From contig CAYNGH010000003.1 in the NCBI GenBank assembly GCA_964396845.1, forward strand, positions 11,779-75,778: a stretch of 64,000 nucleotides of DNA, read 5' to 3'. A model generated the notes under the pieces. The model saw only the letters and a list, made by a program, of their open reading frames with translations. It made no database searches and was not told the DNA's origin. The DNA is from CAYNGH01 sp964396845 (GTDB lineage Bacteria; Vulcanimicrobiota; JAJTBE01; CAYNGH01). The stretch's first letter is position 1; the number at the start of each line of letters is the position of its first letter. Below are positions 25,620 through 34,102 of the stretch, piece by piece. Made by a program: the position numbers and the translations under genes.

Positions 25620-26549
25620 TCAGGGTTCGATATCCTCGGGAACATAAGCCCTGTTGGCGCTGATATAGTTTTCGATTCCCCGGGTTGTTTCCGAGGGGGG
25701 ATGATATTTCACATAATAGATAAAATACCTCACCGCATTTTCATGATCCTGTTCCCGGCGGTAAATGCTACCGATAACATAATAAGGTTTCGGATCCCTG
25801 GGACTCAGGCTGATGGAATAACGCAACACTTCCTTGGCTTTGTCGGTCTGACCCACCACCTCCAGGAGGCTTCCGCCATGGAGCAGAATCACGGATTTAA
25901 TCCTGGCGGGGACTGTCCCCGGCTTGTCGGCTTTCCAGATTATCTCGAAAAATCCGATGAGAAACAGAATTAATACCGACAGAGAAACAAACATATAAAT
26001 ATAATGAAGGCCGGTTTTTTTCTTTTTTTCCACTCCCCCAAGAGATTCCAGCGAAATTATTGCGTCCTTGAACTGGTCAGAAAACAGGTTCGCCTCTTGG
26101 ATGTTGGACATCTCAAAGTTGGCTCCCTTTACCCTGGCATCATAGAAGGTGGCCTCCAGCAGGTTGGAATTTTCAAAGTGGCAACCGGTGCAGTCGGCGT
26201 TGGTAAAATCCGCTTCCACCAGACATGCTCCCTGGAACACGGATCCAATAAGGCTGGCGTTTCGAAAGCTGGCGCCGGTCATATTGGCCCGGTTGAACAA
26301 AGAACCCTGGAGCTTGGCCTTTTCCATATTGGCGTTGACAAAACGGGCCATTCGGGCCGTGCCCTTGATAAAAACCGCCTCTCGAAGATCAGCCCCGGAG
26401 AGATCAGTGCCGTCGAGGTTCGCCTTGAAAAGATTATAACCCTTCAGGTCAGCTCCCGAAAGGTCCGGCTTAATCTTGTAGTTGGCCGATCTCCAGTCAT
26501 TCCAGTGATGAATGGAGGAGATCAGTATATCATAATGTTCCTGGTTCAT
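25620..26549 (-). CDS. Pentapeptide-repeat membrane protein with TPR-like tail
   Basis: A 309-residue protein. Residues about 25-165 are pentapeptide repeats of the A(D/N)LxG type (for example LSGADLKGYNLFKANLDGTD, ANMTGASFRNASLIGS), which fold into a right-handed quadrilateral beta-helix. A membrane helix at about 180-205 (YIYMFVSLSVLILFLIGFFEIIW) follows. The last 100 residues look like two TPR helices (GGSLLEVVGQTDKAKEVLRYSISLSPRDPKPYYVIGSIYRRE). With a positively charged KKKKT before the helix, the repeat domain is cytoplasmic and the TPR part outside. I know no characterised protein with this order. Confidence 0.82.
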   Translation of the reverse strand: MNQEHYDILISSIHHWNDWRSANYKIKPDLSGADLKGYNLFKANLDGTDLSGADLREAVFIKGTARMARFVNANMEKAKLQGSLFNRANMTGASFRNASLIGSVFQGACLVEADFTNADCTGCHFENSNLLEATFYDARVKGANFEMSNIQEANLFSDQFKDAIISLESLGGVEKKKKTGLHYIYMFVSLSVLILFLIGFFEIIWKADKPGTVPARIKSVILLHGGSLLEVVGQTDKAKEVLRYSISLSPRDPKPYYVIGSIYRREQDHENAVRYFIYYVKYHPPSETTRGIENYISANRAYVPEDIEP

Positions 26550-26631
26550 TTTCCTGCCTGGAGGTAAAAATCATGCCGGGAAGTAATTTAACTATTTCCC
26601 ATTTGCCCTGATTTCCCTCCATTTTTGTCCA

Positions 26632-26652
26632 GTGTTAACAAACTGTTAACAC
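26632..26652. promoter_or_regulatory. Palindromic operator-like site
   Basis: GTGTTAAC (26632-26639) and GTTAACAC (26645-26652), 5-nt spacer, directly upstream of the -35 box at 26661. Confidence 0.5.
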
Positions 26653-26660
26653 CTTGTCGG

Positions 26661-26689
26661 TTGTGAAGGGGAAACATGGTTGTTATAAT
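26661..26689 (+). promoter_or_regulatory. Sigma-70-type promoter
   Basis: TTGTGA (26661-26666), 17-bp spacer, TATAAT (26684-26689). Transcription would start near 26696, so the ATG at 26676 cannot be the start codon of the gene that follows. Confidence 0.65.
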
Positions 26690-26693
26690 AAAG

Positions 26694-26715
26694 TTGAGGG
26701 AGGAAACTCCCTCAA
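26694..26715 (+). promoter_or_regulatory. 5'-terminal stem-loop with GAAA tetraloop
   Basis: TTGAGGGAG (26694-26702), GAAA, CTCCCTCAA (26707-26715): a perfect 9-bp stem closed by a GNRA loop, placed at the predicted 5' end of the transcript. It could protect the mRNA or hide the GGAGG from ribosomes. Confidence 0.55.
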
Positions 26716-26741
26716 TATCAGCTTTCTGGAGTGCACGCATC

Positions 26742-27329
26742 TTGGATAACTCAATCAAACATTCAACTATATCACTGCCCGCCTCAACCAACAGACACAC
26801 TGTCAAGGCGGGAAAGTCCGGCGAATCCAATCCTTCCCATTCCCTTCCCCGGGATTTGGTGCAGGTGGACGGCGGTGAACCGAAGCAGAAGCTCACAGGT
26901 TTTGCCAGGGTGAAAAACTTCATCAACAGTGTCACTCCTGACATCACCATTGCCGCAACCGGCACTACCCTCATGTCCTTTGGCCTCAGCGGGCTTTCAG
27001 TGGCGTCCAAAAGCTCCATAGGTCGGCTGGCAGCCAGCTTCAGCCCCATGGCGGGCAAGATTCTGGGACTGGTCAGCGGGCCCACCGCATCGGTGGTTCC
27101 TTATGTCGCCGGGGTGGCGGCAGGACTCAACATGCTCAAGGGCGCCCGTCAGCTGTTCATGGGCAAGGGAATCCACGATAAAATCAACGGGGTTCTGGAT
27201 GTGGGGCTTTCTGTGGCATGCACTGCCAGCATGATGCCTCCCCTGGTTCCAGCAGGCCTGGTGGCCACCGGGGTCATCGGCACGGCAAGAATCATCAGCG
27301 GGCTTATGAAAAAATCCCAAAAGGCCTGA
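26742..27329 (+). CDS. Hydrophobic protein of unknown function
   Basis: A 195-residue protein if it starts at the TTG at 26742 (TGGAG 10 nt upstream); the predicted promoter excludes the ATG at 26676. The N-terminal 60 residues are polar. From about 75 on it is rich in Gly, Ala, Ser and Val, with several moderately hydrophobic helices (IAATGTTLMSFGLSGLSV, GPTASVVPYVAGVAAGLNML, LVPAGLVATGVIGTARII) and a Lys-rich end. There is no signal peptide. It might be a membrane-active or holin-like protein, but I recognise no family. It converges with the gene at 27345. Confidence 0.6.
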   Translation: MDNSIKHSTISLPASTNRHTVKAGKSGESNPSHSLPRDLVQVDGGEPKQKLTGFARVKNFINSVTPDITIAATGTTLMSFGLSGLSVASKSSIGRLAASFSPMAGKILGLVSGPTASVVPYVAGVAAGLNMLKGARQLFMGKGIHDKINGVLDVGLSVACTASMMPPLVPAGLVATGVIGTARIISGLMKKSQKA

Positions 27330-27344
27330 TATTACCCAGGAGCG

Positions 27345-28703
27345 TCAGTCATCATGGGGATCTTCTGGATCGTTTCTGTTTTCTGAATCTGTGTCGGTTT
27401 TTGATTTTCCCATCAGAATTATGTCATCTCCCTTTCCTTTGTCGTCCTGATGATTGGGGCCGGAGCTGTAGAGAAGAACACCATCGCCGGACTTTTCATA
27501 TCCAAAGGAGCCTTCACTGTCATAAGGATCTGCTGGAATCTCCGACAAGTATCCCGGTGTTAATTGCGAGAGTTTATCCGGATACGAACCATAATCCCGG
27601 CGGTATTTATGCAGAGCTGTCATAATCATCAGTCCGTTGTAATATGTCTGCCGGTTATATGCCGTATGACACAGCCCCTCAAGATAACGGCAGGCCAGGG
27701 CTTCATAAATCGACAGCTTCCCGGGTTTCATGGATTTAACCGTATCGGGAAAGGCCACAGGATCCTTCCGGTATTCTTCCAGCACCTTGATCATCAACCC
27801 CCGGCTCACCTTTCTCTCTCTTTCCAGCAAAAAGGCAGCGGTATTTAGCTGGGGAGATTTTATCACCTGATCCATCATCATCTCGTTGGCATAAAAATGA
27901 TAATCGAGCTGATATTCCATCGGCTCCGGGGCAATCCGCCACAGATTTGCCGACACAAAATCAACAACTTCCCCCGGCAAATCATCCCGGTTCATCAGGG
28001 CCGCCAGTTTTTCCCATGCCATCATTCCATAGCTTTTCTGAGCTATCCCCACAAGCCCGGAAAAACTCCCCCGATAATTCTCGTAAAGCCGGATGCTCTC
28101 CATATAACGCCGGGCCGCGCCCAAATACTGTTCCGACGATGACTCCATCATCCCGGAAATAAGCAGAAAATATCCCAGGGCCTGTATTTTCAGTTCATTT
28201 TCCACATTTGAAGAAGGATTTCCAGGATTTACAGGATCAAAATCAAAACCCGCCGGGACATTAAAAAATCCCAAAGCCATGAATCCCCTGGCAGAAAGCT
28301 CCAGGGATTCGGTGTTGTTTTCGAAAAACTCCTTCAGCTGTTTTTTTTGCTCCGGCCCGGGGCCTTTGGTGGCAATTTCTGTCAGCCGGGTTATTTTCTG
28401 GCTGTGATTCTCAGAACCTGCCGGCGATGAGTCCCCCTTCTGTTCAAGAGAGGAAAAATCCATTTTGACCGCGGCTTCCTGATAATATTTCCAGCCGTTG
28501 TTTTCATCTTCGATTCTGGATTTCTCCGCCAGCCGGCTTTCTACCCGTTCTACCGCCTGCCTGGCTTCAATGGAATAATCCGGGACTCTCCACACGGCGA
28601 AATAAAAGACAACACCGCCGATAATCAAAAGTAACGCTCCCAGGGCCAGAAATAGACAGCATCCGGAAGCAAATCCCTTGCGGGAAAGGGGAAGGGTTTT
28701 CAT
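27345..28703 (-). CDS. Single-pass membrane protein with a T2SS-G-like C-terminal motif
   Basis: A 452-residue protein. I start at the ATG at 28703 (MKTLPLSRKG), with GAGG 8 nt upstream. One membrane helix at about 14-38 anchors a large extracytoplasmic part of helices (no repeats that I can define). The C-terminal block (ALHKYRRDYGSYPDKLSQLTPGYLSEIPADPY, then LLYSSGPN) is the end motif found on many pseudopilin-like or unnamed membrane proteins of Planctomycetes-type and other bacteria. The last 30 residues are acidic and disordered. Function unknown. The DUF4126 gene lies 40 bp upstream on the same strand. Confidence 0.7.
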   Translation of the reverse strand: MKTLPLSRKGFASGCCLFLALGALLLIIGGVVFYFAVWRVPDYSIEARQAVERVESRLAEKSRIEDENNGWKYYQEAAVKMDFSSLEQKGDSSPAGSENHSQKITRLTEIATKGPGPEQKKQLKEFFENNTESLELSARGFMALGFFNVPAGFDFDPVNPGNPSSNVENELKIQALGYFLLISGMMESSSEQYLGAARRYMESIRLYENYRGSFSGLVGIAQKSYGMMAWEKLAALMNRDDLPGEVVDFVSANLWRIAPEPMEYQLDYHFYANEMMMDQVIKSPQLNTAAFLLERERKVSRGLMIKVLEEYRKDPVAFPDTVKSMKPGKLSIYEALACRYLEGLCHTAYNRQTYYNGLMIMTALHKYRRDYGSYPDKLSQLTPGYLSEIPADPYDSEGSFGYEKSGDGVLLYSSGPNHQDDKGKGDDIILMGKSKTDTDSENRNDPEDPHDD

Positions 28704-28743
28704 CTTCTGCCTCGTTTCAAGGTTCATGACAGGGACACAGAGT

Positions 28744-29376
28744 TTATATCTCCGCCATCCCTTCGGTCATATCCATTCCCGCCGGACACATTCTTTCCTT
28801 TTTTCTTTCCAGGTGCCGGCGATATAAACGGTATGCCACATACAGGCCGATAAGCACCACAAAGGCCGCCAGTATTGGCAGCAGAAACGACAGGGCCACC
28901 CCTGCCACGGCTCCGGCATCCTCGGCAAAGGACAGGAATGGATTGCCGGCCCCGGCGGAAAGGCTTGTGGAAGCCAGCCTCAAAGCTGCTTTTCGAACGT
29001 GAACCAGCTCCGAGAGAGAACCCCCGGCAATAATACCCAGAACCACCGCCAGGAGAGGGTCCATTTTTATGATGACCGTGGAGAAAAGAAGAGTGCCTGC
29101 CACGGGCTTGATAAAAAAACCAGCAGAATCAAGAAAATTATCCACCATGGGGATTTTATCCCCCATTATCTCAACCGCAGTTGCCACACCAAATACTATC
29201 ATGGCCGGGTTTGACCCGATCCACTGAAAGTTTTCAGCAACATTTATATATCCGGACCGGGCCAGGAGCGACAAAACCAGGAGAGGCAGAAAAGCCCGCA
29301 ACCCGGCACAGGCCGCCAGGGAAACTCCAAGACACACCTGAACCCCCACCGACAACCACAATGATGCATCACTCAT
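28744..29376 (-). CDS. DUF4126 membrane protein
   Basis: A 210-residue polytopic membrane protein. VCLGVSLAACAGLRAFLPLLVLSLLARSG and ATAVEIMGDKIPMVDNFLDS match DUF4126, a family with about five helices of unknown role. I place the start at the ATG at 29376 (GGAGAAG 6 nt upstream), supported by the promoter at 29407-29436, which lies inside any longer version. The C-terminus has a charged tail (RRHLERKKERM). It may be co-transcribed with the gene at 27345. Confidence 0.82.
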   Translation of the reverse strand: MSDASLWLSVGVQVCLGVSLAACAGLRAFLPLLVLSLLARSGYINVAENFQWIGSNPAMIVFGVATAVEIMGDKIPMVDNFLDSAGFFIKPVAGTLLFSTVIIKMDPLLAVVLGIIAGGSLSELVHVRKAALRLASTSLSAGAGNPFLSFAEDAGAVAGVALSFLLPILAAFVVLIGLYVAYRLYRRHLERKKERMCPAGMDMTEGMAEI

Positions 29377-29406
29377 AAATCTTCTCCAACAGTTATTGAC
29401 ATATCT

Positions 29407-29436
29407 ATTATACAATAACCTGACACAGCCTTTCAA
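29407..29436 (-). promoter_or_regulatory. Sigma-70-type promoter of the DUF4126 gene
   Basis: On the minus strand: TTGAAA (plus-strand 29431-29436), 18-bp spacer, TATAAT (plus-strand 29407-29412), preceded by an extended TTG. Transcription starts near 29400, 24 bp before the ATG. Confidence 0.7.
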
Positions 29437-29602
29437 CACCCGGCAAAGGGAATTACCCGGGCCGGCCAATAATTAATGTTGTTTTTTCTCCGATAGAAGG
29501 AATCTGTGAAAATCCTCTCAAAAAGGGTCATATAAAATCTAATCCGAAGTAAACAGATTGAACGGCAATTTGCTTAATTTTGCCATACAATGGAGGCAAT
29601 GA

Positions 29603-31150
29603 ATGAGTCTTGAATCAAAACTCCTGGAGTTGAGCAAGCTTCGGGACAAGGCAAAGCTGGGAGGCGGCACTAAAAGAATCGACGCCCAGCATGCCAAGGG
29701 AAAGCTGACCGCCAGGGAGAGGATTGACCTTCTGCTGGATGCCGACAGCTTTGAAGAGTTTGACATGTTTGTCAAACACCGTTGCAGTGATTTCGGCCTG
29801 GGGGATAAAAAAATCCCCTCCGACGGCGTAATCACAGGCTATGGAACCGTTGACAGCAGGCCGGTGTTTGTGTTTTCCCAGGACTTCACAGTGTTTGGAG
29901 GCTCCCTGTCCAAGACCTTTGCAGAAAAAATCTGCAAGGTGATGGATATGGCGGCAAAAATGGGAGCGCCCCTGATCGGCCTCAACGATTCGGGAGGTGC
30001 TCGAATCCAGGAAGGAGTTGACAGCCTGGCAGGCTATGCGGATATTTTCCTTCGAAATGTCCTCTACTCGGGAGTTGTCCCCCAGATCAGCGCCATTCTT
30101 GGCCCCTGCGCAGGAGGCGCCGTCTATTCACCGGCCATCACCGACTTTACCATTATGACCCGGGAAAACAGCTACATGTTTGTCACCGGCCCAAAGGTAG
30201 TCAAGACTGTCACCGGCGAAGATGTTACCAACGAAGAGTTAGGCGGCCCCATGGTTCACTGCTCCCGCTCCGGTGTGTCCCATTTTCTGGCGGAAACCGA
30301 GGAAGAAGCTATCCTGCTCATCCGCAAGCTCCTTTCGTATATTCCTCAGAACAACCTTGAAGACCCCCCCACCATGACATGTGAAGACCCGGTGAACCGG
30401 GCCGATGACAATTTGAACCAGATTGTCCCCGACAACCCCAACAAACCCTATGACATGAAAGAAATCATCGAAGCGGTGGTTGATTCCAGAGAGTTTCTGG
30501 AGATTCACCGGCTGTGGGCTCCCAACATCATTGTGGGGTTTGGCCGGTTCAACGGCAAATCCGTGGGGATCGTGGCCAACCAGCCCAAGAACCTGGCCGG
30601 AGTTCTGGACAACCAGTCATCCATCAAGGCTGCCCGGTTTGTCCGCTTCTGTGACGCCTTCAGTATCCCCGTGGTCACCTTTGTGGATGTCCCCGGGTTC
30701 ATGCCGGGCACGGTCCAGGAGTATGGCGGAATCATCCGCAACGGGGCAAAGCTGTTATATGCCTATGCCGAGTGCACCATCCCCAAGATCACCGTCATCA
30801 CCCGGAAGGCATACGGAGGTGCCTATGATGTGATGTCCTCCAAGCATATCCGGGGCGATCTCAACTATGCCTGGCCTTCGGCAGAGATTGCAGTGATGGG
30901 GCCCAAGGGAGCAGTGGAGATAATCTTCCGCAACGAACTCAAGGGGGAGGATCGGGAAGAAAAGGCCTCACAATTGGAAGCAGAATATCGAAGCAAGTTT
31001 GCCAACCCCTATGTGGCTGCGGAGAGGGGCTTTGTGGATGATGTCATCGAACCCCGGCAGACCCGGTTTCGCATCATCAAGGGGCTGGAAATGCTGGCTG
31101 CCAAGAAGGACAGCAATCCCGCCAAAAAACACGGAAATATTCCCCTTTAG
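29603..31150 (+). CDS. mmdA: Acyl-CoA decarboxylase carboxyltransferase subunit
   Basis: A 515-residue carboxyltransferase of the acyl-CoA carboxylase beta/methylmalonyl-CoA decarboxylase alpha type. It moves CO2 from an acyl-CoA (most likely methylmalonyl-CoA) to enzyme-bound biotin. The N-half has ARERIDLLLD, DFTVFGGSLS and NDSGGARIQEG; the C-half has VDVPGFMPGTVQEYGGIIR and RKAYGGAYDVM. Length equals MmdA and the propionyl-CoA carboxylase beta subunit. GGAGG lies 6 nt before the ATG. It leads an operon of four genes whose other members are a sodium-pump subunit set, which favours decarboxylation over carboxylation. Glutaconyl-CoA is another possible substrate. Confidence 0.9.
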   Translation: MSLESKLLELSKLRDKAKLGGGTKRIDAQHAKGKLTARERIDLLLDADSFEEFDMFVKHRCSDFGLGDKKIPSDGVITGYGTVDSRPVFVFSQDFTVFGGSLSKTFAEKICKVMDMAAKMGAPLIGLNDSGGARIQEGVDSLAGYADIFLRNVLYSGVVPQISAILGPCAGGAVYSPAITDFTIMTRENSYMFVTGPKVVKTVTGEDVTNEELGGPMVHCSRSGVSHFLAETEEEAILLIRKLLSYIPQNNLEDPPTMTCEDPVNRADDNLNQIVPDNPNKPYDMKEIIEAVVDSREFLEIHRLWAPNIIVGFGRFNGKSVGIVANQPKNLAGVLDNQSSIKAARFVRFCDAFSIPVVTFVDVPGFMPGTVQEYGGIIRNGAKLLYAYAECTIPKITVITRKAYGGAYDVMSSKHIRGDLNYAWPSAEIAVMGPKGAVEIIFRNELKGEDREEKASQLEAEYRSKFANPYVAAERGFVDDVIEPRQTRFRIIKGLEMLAAKKDSNPAKKHGNIPL

Positions 31151-31156
31151 GGAGGC

Positions 31157-31591
31157 ATGATGGACACTCTCACAATGTTTATAAATACCGCAGGAGATCC
31201 GGCAGTCCAGACAAAAACCATCGGCGGATTGGATGCGATTTCTAAAAACCACGGCGACAAGCTGACCTTGCTGGGGATGGTGGTGGTTTTCTCAGGGCTG
31301 GTGATATTAACCCTGGTCCTGTATTCCCTCCCCGGTGTGATCAAATATATCCGCAACATCCATGAATCCATTTTTTCCCCGGAAAAAGCCCGGAAACAGA
31401 CTCCCGACACAAATGAACAACCTCATATCACCGGTGAAGAAGCCGCGGCCATCTGTACAGCAATACTGTTGTATCACCGGATGCACATGGCGGATCGACG
31501 ACAGAAGCTTACAATGCGTTCCGAGCTGAAAATGCTTTCACCCTGGGCCCTTGCGGGCAAAATTCAAAGAACCGGGCGCACCCTGAAATAA
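31157..31591 (+). CDS. mmdD: OadG-family sodium pump decarboxylase delta/gamma subunit
   Basis: A 144-residue subunit. One membrane helix at about 38-60 (LLGMVVVFSGLVILTLVLYSL) is followed by a soluble tail with TGEEAAAICTAILLYHRM and SPWALAGKIQ, both typical of the delta subunit of methylmalonyl-CoA decarboxylase. It stabilises the complex and joins the carboxyltransferase to the membrane beta subunit. It starts 7 bp after the mmdA stop, with GGGAGG before an ATG-ATG pair, so the exact start may be one codon later. Its position between mmdA and the biotin carrier is as in Veillonella-type operons. Confidence 0.85.
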   Translation: MMDTLTMFINTAGDPAVQTKTIGGLDAISKNHGDKLTLLGMVVVFSGLVILTLVLYSLPGVIKYIRNIHESIFSPEKARKQTPDTNEQPHITGEEAAAICTAILLYHRMHMADRRQKLTMRSELKMLSPWALAGKIQRTGRTLK

Positions 31592-31613
31592 CGGGCCCCG
31601 CCAGGAGGATAAA

Positions 31614-32045
31614 ATGTATGAATACCAGTTTGTAATAAACGGAAACCAATATAATGTCAAGATTAATGATATTACCGAAACCCAGGCCAAGATTGATGTC
31701 AACGGCACTTTTTACAATGTTGACATAGCACAGCTCTTTGAAGCCAAAACTCCGAAGCTGGTCCGCAAGGAAGTGGTGGAATCTTCCATCGTCCGCCAGC
31801 CCCTCACCGACAAACCCGGCAAGGACCTGTCCCTGGGGATTGTCCGGGCGCCACTGCCGGGGGTTATCATCAAAATAATGGTCAAACCCGGCGACAAGGT
31901 AAAATCGGGACAGACCATATTAAAAATGGAAGCCATGAAGATGGAAAACGACATATCATCGCCCCTGGACGGCGAAGTGAAGGATATATTCGTCAAGGAA
32001 GGGGAAAGCGTTCTGGAGGGCGCAGAACTGGCCAAGATAGAATAG
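31614..32045 (+). CDS. mmdC: Biotin carrier subunit of the decarboxylase
   Basis: A 143-residue biotin carrier. The C-terminal biotinyl domain (about 72-143) has the EAMKMEN motif, so Lys109 should carry biotin. The N-terminal 50 residues (YQFVINGNQYNVKINDITETQAKIDVNG) form a beta-rich docking segment rather than the Pro/Ala-rich hinge of MmdC. AGGAGG precedes the ATG. It carries CO2 from the carboxyltransferase to the membrane beta subunit. Confidence 0.88.
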   Translation: MYEYQFVINGNQYNVKINDITETQAKIDVNGTFYNVDIAQLFEAKTPKLVRKEVVESSIVRQPLTDKPGKDLSLGIVRAPLPGVIIKIMVKPGDKVKSGQTILKMEAMKMENDISSPLDGEVKDIFVKEGESVLEGAELAKIE

Positions 32046-32057
32046 GAGATACTGCAA

Positions 32058-33194
32058 GTGGAAATCATCACAAATTTTTTAAGATCCACAGGTTTTTACC
32101 TTGCCACATACAGGCATATCATTATGATCATAATCGGGCTGATTTTCATATATCTTGCCATTGCCAAGGATTATGAACCTCTCCTGCTGGTTCCCATCGG
32201 TTTTGGAATCCTCATCGGGAACATCCCTTTCATGGCCGGGCAGAAATTAGGAATCTATGAAGCAGGAAGCGTCATGAACTATCTCTACTTCGGGGTCCTT
32301 CAGGGAATATATCCGCCCCTGATATTTCTGGGCATCGGGGCCATGACTGATTTTTCATCCCTGATATCCAACCCGAAATTACTGCTTCTGGGAGCAGCGG
32401 CCCAGGTGGGGATATTCATGACTCTGGCAGGTGCTCTGTTTCTGGGCTTCTCTCCGGCAGAGGCAGCATCCATCGGCATCATCGGAGGAGCCGACGGCCC
32501 TACTGCCATATTCCTGTCTTCAAAACTTGCGGAACACCTCATCGGGCCTATTGCCATCGCAGCTTATTCATATATGGCCCTGGTCCCGGTAATACAGCCC
32601 CCCATCATGAAGCTCCTCACTTCACCCGAGGAAAGACGGATCAAGATGAAACCCCCCAGGGCCGTATCCAAGACTGAGAAGATTGTTTTCCCCATTATTG
32701 CATTCCTGGTATGCGCCTTTATTGCCCCTGCATCCATTGTCCTTCTGGGGATGCTCTTCTTCGGCAACCTCCTGAAGGAATCAGGGGTAACCGAAAGACT
32801 GGCCAACACAGCCCGGAACGCCCTGGTGGATATTGTCACCATCCTCATCGGCGTTACTGTCGGGGCCAGCACCCAGGCGGATGTGTTTTTGACCATCGAT
32901 TCCATCAAGATATTCGCCCTGGGAGCTTTGTCTTTTATCATAGCAACTGCAGGGGGGCTTATCTTTGCAAAAATCTTGAACCTCTTCCTAAAGGAAAAAA
33001 TAAACCCCCTCATCGGGGCAGCAGGGGTTTCCGCAGTGCCGGACTCTGCCCGGGTGGTGCATACCGTGGGCCTCAGGGAAGACCCCACCAACTTCCTCCT
33101 GATGCATGCCATGGGCCCCAACGTGGCTGGGGTTATCGGGTCGGCCATCGCTGCGGGAATACTCTGGTCAACCATGTCGATGCTTCTAAGATAG
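32058..33194 (+). CDS. mmdB: Sodium-translocating decarboxylase beta subunit
   Basis: A 378-residue polytopic membrane protein with about nine helices. IGIIGGADGPTAIF is the signature of the OadB/MmdB/GcdB family and holds sodium-binding residues. SAVPDSARVV and HAMGPNVAGVIGSAIAAG are the other conserved segments. It decarboxylates carboxybiotin and pumps Na+ outward. The start is GTG, with AGGAG 8 nt upstream. It closes the operon; stops converge with the dciA-like gene 14 bp later. No epsilon subunit and no mutase or epimerase gene is next to it. Confidence 0.92.
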   Translation: MEIITNFLRSTGFYLATYRHIIMIIIGLIFIYLAIAKDYEPLLLVPIGFGILIGNIPFMAGQKLGIYEAGSVMNYLYFGVLQGIYPPLIFLGIGAMTDFSSLISNPKLLLLGAAAQVGIFMTLAGALFLGFSPAEAASIGIIGGADGPTAIFLSSKLAEHLIGPIAIAAYSYMALVPVIQPPIMKLLTSPEERRIKMKPPRAVSKTEKIVFPIIAFLVCAFIAPASIVLLGMLFFGNLLKESGVTERLANTARNALVDIVTILIGVTVGASTQADVFLTIDSIKIFALGALSFIIATAGGLIFAKILNLFLKEKINPLIGAAGVSAVPDSARVVHTVGLREDPTNFLLMHAMGPNVAGVIGSAIAAGILWSTMSMLLR

Positions 33195-33208
33195 GTGATC
33201 CGGAAATA

Positions 33209-34102
33209 TCAGCCTCTGGGCCGGTGGGTTCCTGCAGGGGCTTTGTAAAACTGGTACATCCGGGAAGAGAGATGTTCCCCCAGCACCTGATCCGACAGCT
33301 GGGACGGTTTCATACCGATCATCATCATAGCCAGGGTGACAATTTTTCTTTTGGTATCCGGAACCGTATCAGGAGTTGAGGTTTCCATCTCATTGACAAC
33401 TTCCCGGTAAAGGTCATTTATTATTTTTTTTCTGACAGCCCGGAACATATCCCCCGCCAGGGATGGAATCCTGTTGCAGGCATCAGAATAAGACAGCCAC
33501 GGGTTTTCTTCCAGCAGGTGGATAAGGTTTTCCCGGTTTTTCTCTTCCACTTTGATCTGACAGAAGACACACAGGGTCTGTCCCTTTGGCACCAGCACAC
33601 CACAGGCGGGACAAGGTGATGCCCCCTGTTTTTTCATCCACCGATCATATTTATACTTTTCCCGAAGAAACCCCGCCATCAGCACCCTTGCCTTTTCATC
33701 CCGGATTTCCCCGATGATTGCCTGGATCTTCCTTTCGTCCCCCGCGGGAAGTTTCATACTCCGGGGGTCATAGACTCCTTTTGCCTTCTTGTTTTTCTTC
33801 TCCATCAGAAGCCCCGGCCTGGGAACAAAACGGATATGCCTGATGGAGTCATCTCCCAGAAGCTCCCGGAACCTTTGGATATATTTCAGCTGAAAATGGC
33901 TGAGTTCTGTAGCCCATATGGGATCCTTCACCCCCACAAACAAGGTGTCCCCTTTTATGCGGTAAGGCCTGCTGATGGCCGCCACCTGAGGCCCGCATAC
34001 CTGGCTCCAAAACTCAAGAGCACGGTAACGATCAAAGGCCGGGGACAAATCCAGCTGAGCCTTCATGCTGGTCAGGCAGTCTTTCAGGGATACTAACTGC
34101 AA
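33209..34102 (-). CDS. DciA-like DUF721 protein with C-terminal zinc ribbon
   Basis: A 297-residue protein. The N-terminal 100 residues (FWSQVCGPQVAAISRPYRIKGDTLFVGVKDPIWATELSHFQ) are DUF721, the DciA domain that helps load the replicative helicase; normal DciA proteins are about 100-170 residues. Here a second half follows, with CPAC...CVFC (about 181-198), a zinc ribbon, and a helical end. The start is TTG with GGGAGG 9 nt upstream, inside the recF gene whose last 10 bp it overlaps. The recF-dciA order is common near the replication origin. The extension is unusual. Confidence 0.78.
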   Translation of the reverse strand: MQLVSLKDCLTSMKAQLDLSPAFDRYRALEFWSQVCGPQVAAISRPYRIKGDTLFVGVKDPIWATELSHFQLKYIQRFRELLGDDSIRHIRFVPRPGLLMEKKNKKAKGVYDPRSMKLPAGDERKIQAIIGEIRDEKARVLMAGFLREKYKYDRWMKKQGASPCPACGVLVPKGQTLCVFCQIKVEEKNRENLIHLLEENPWLSYSDACNRIPSLAGDMFRAVRKKIINDLYREVVNEMETSTPDTVPDTKRKIVTLAMMMIGMKPSQLSDQVLGEHLSSRMYQFYKAPAGTHRPRG

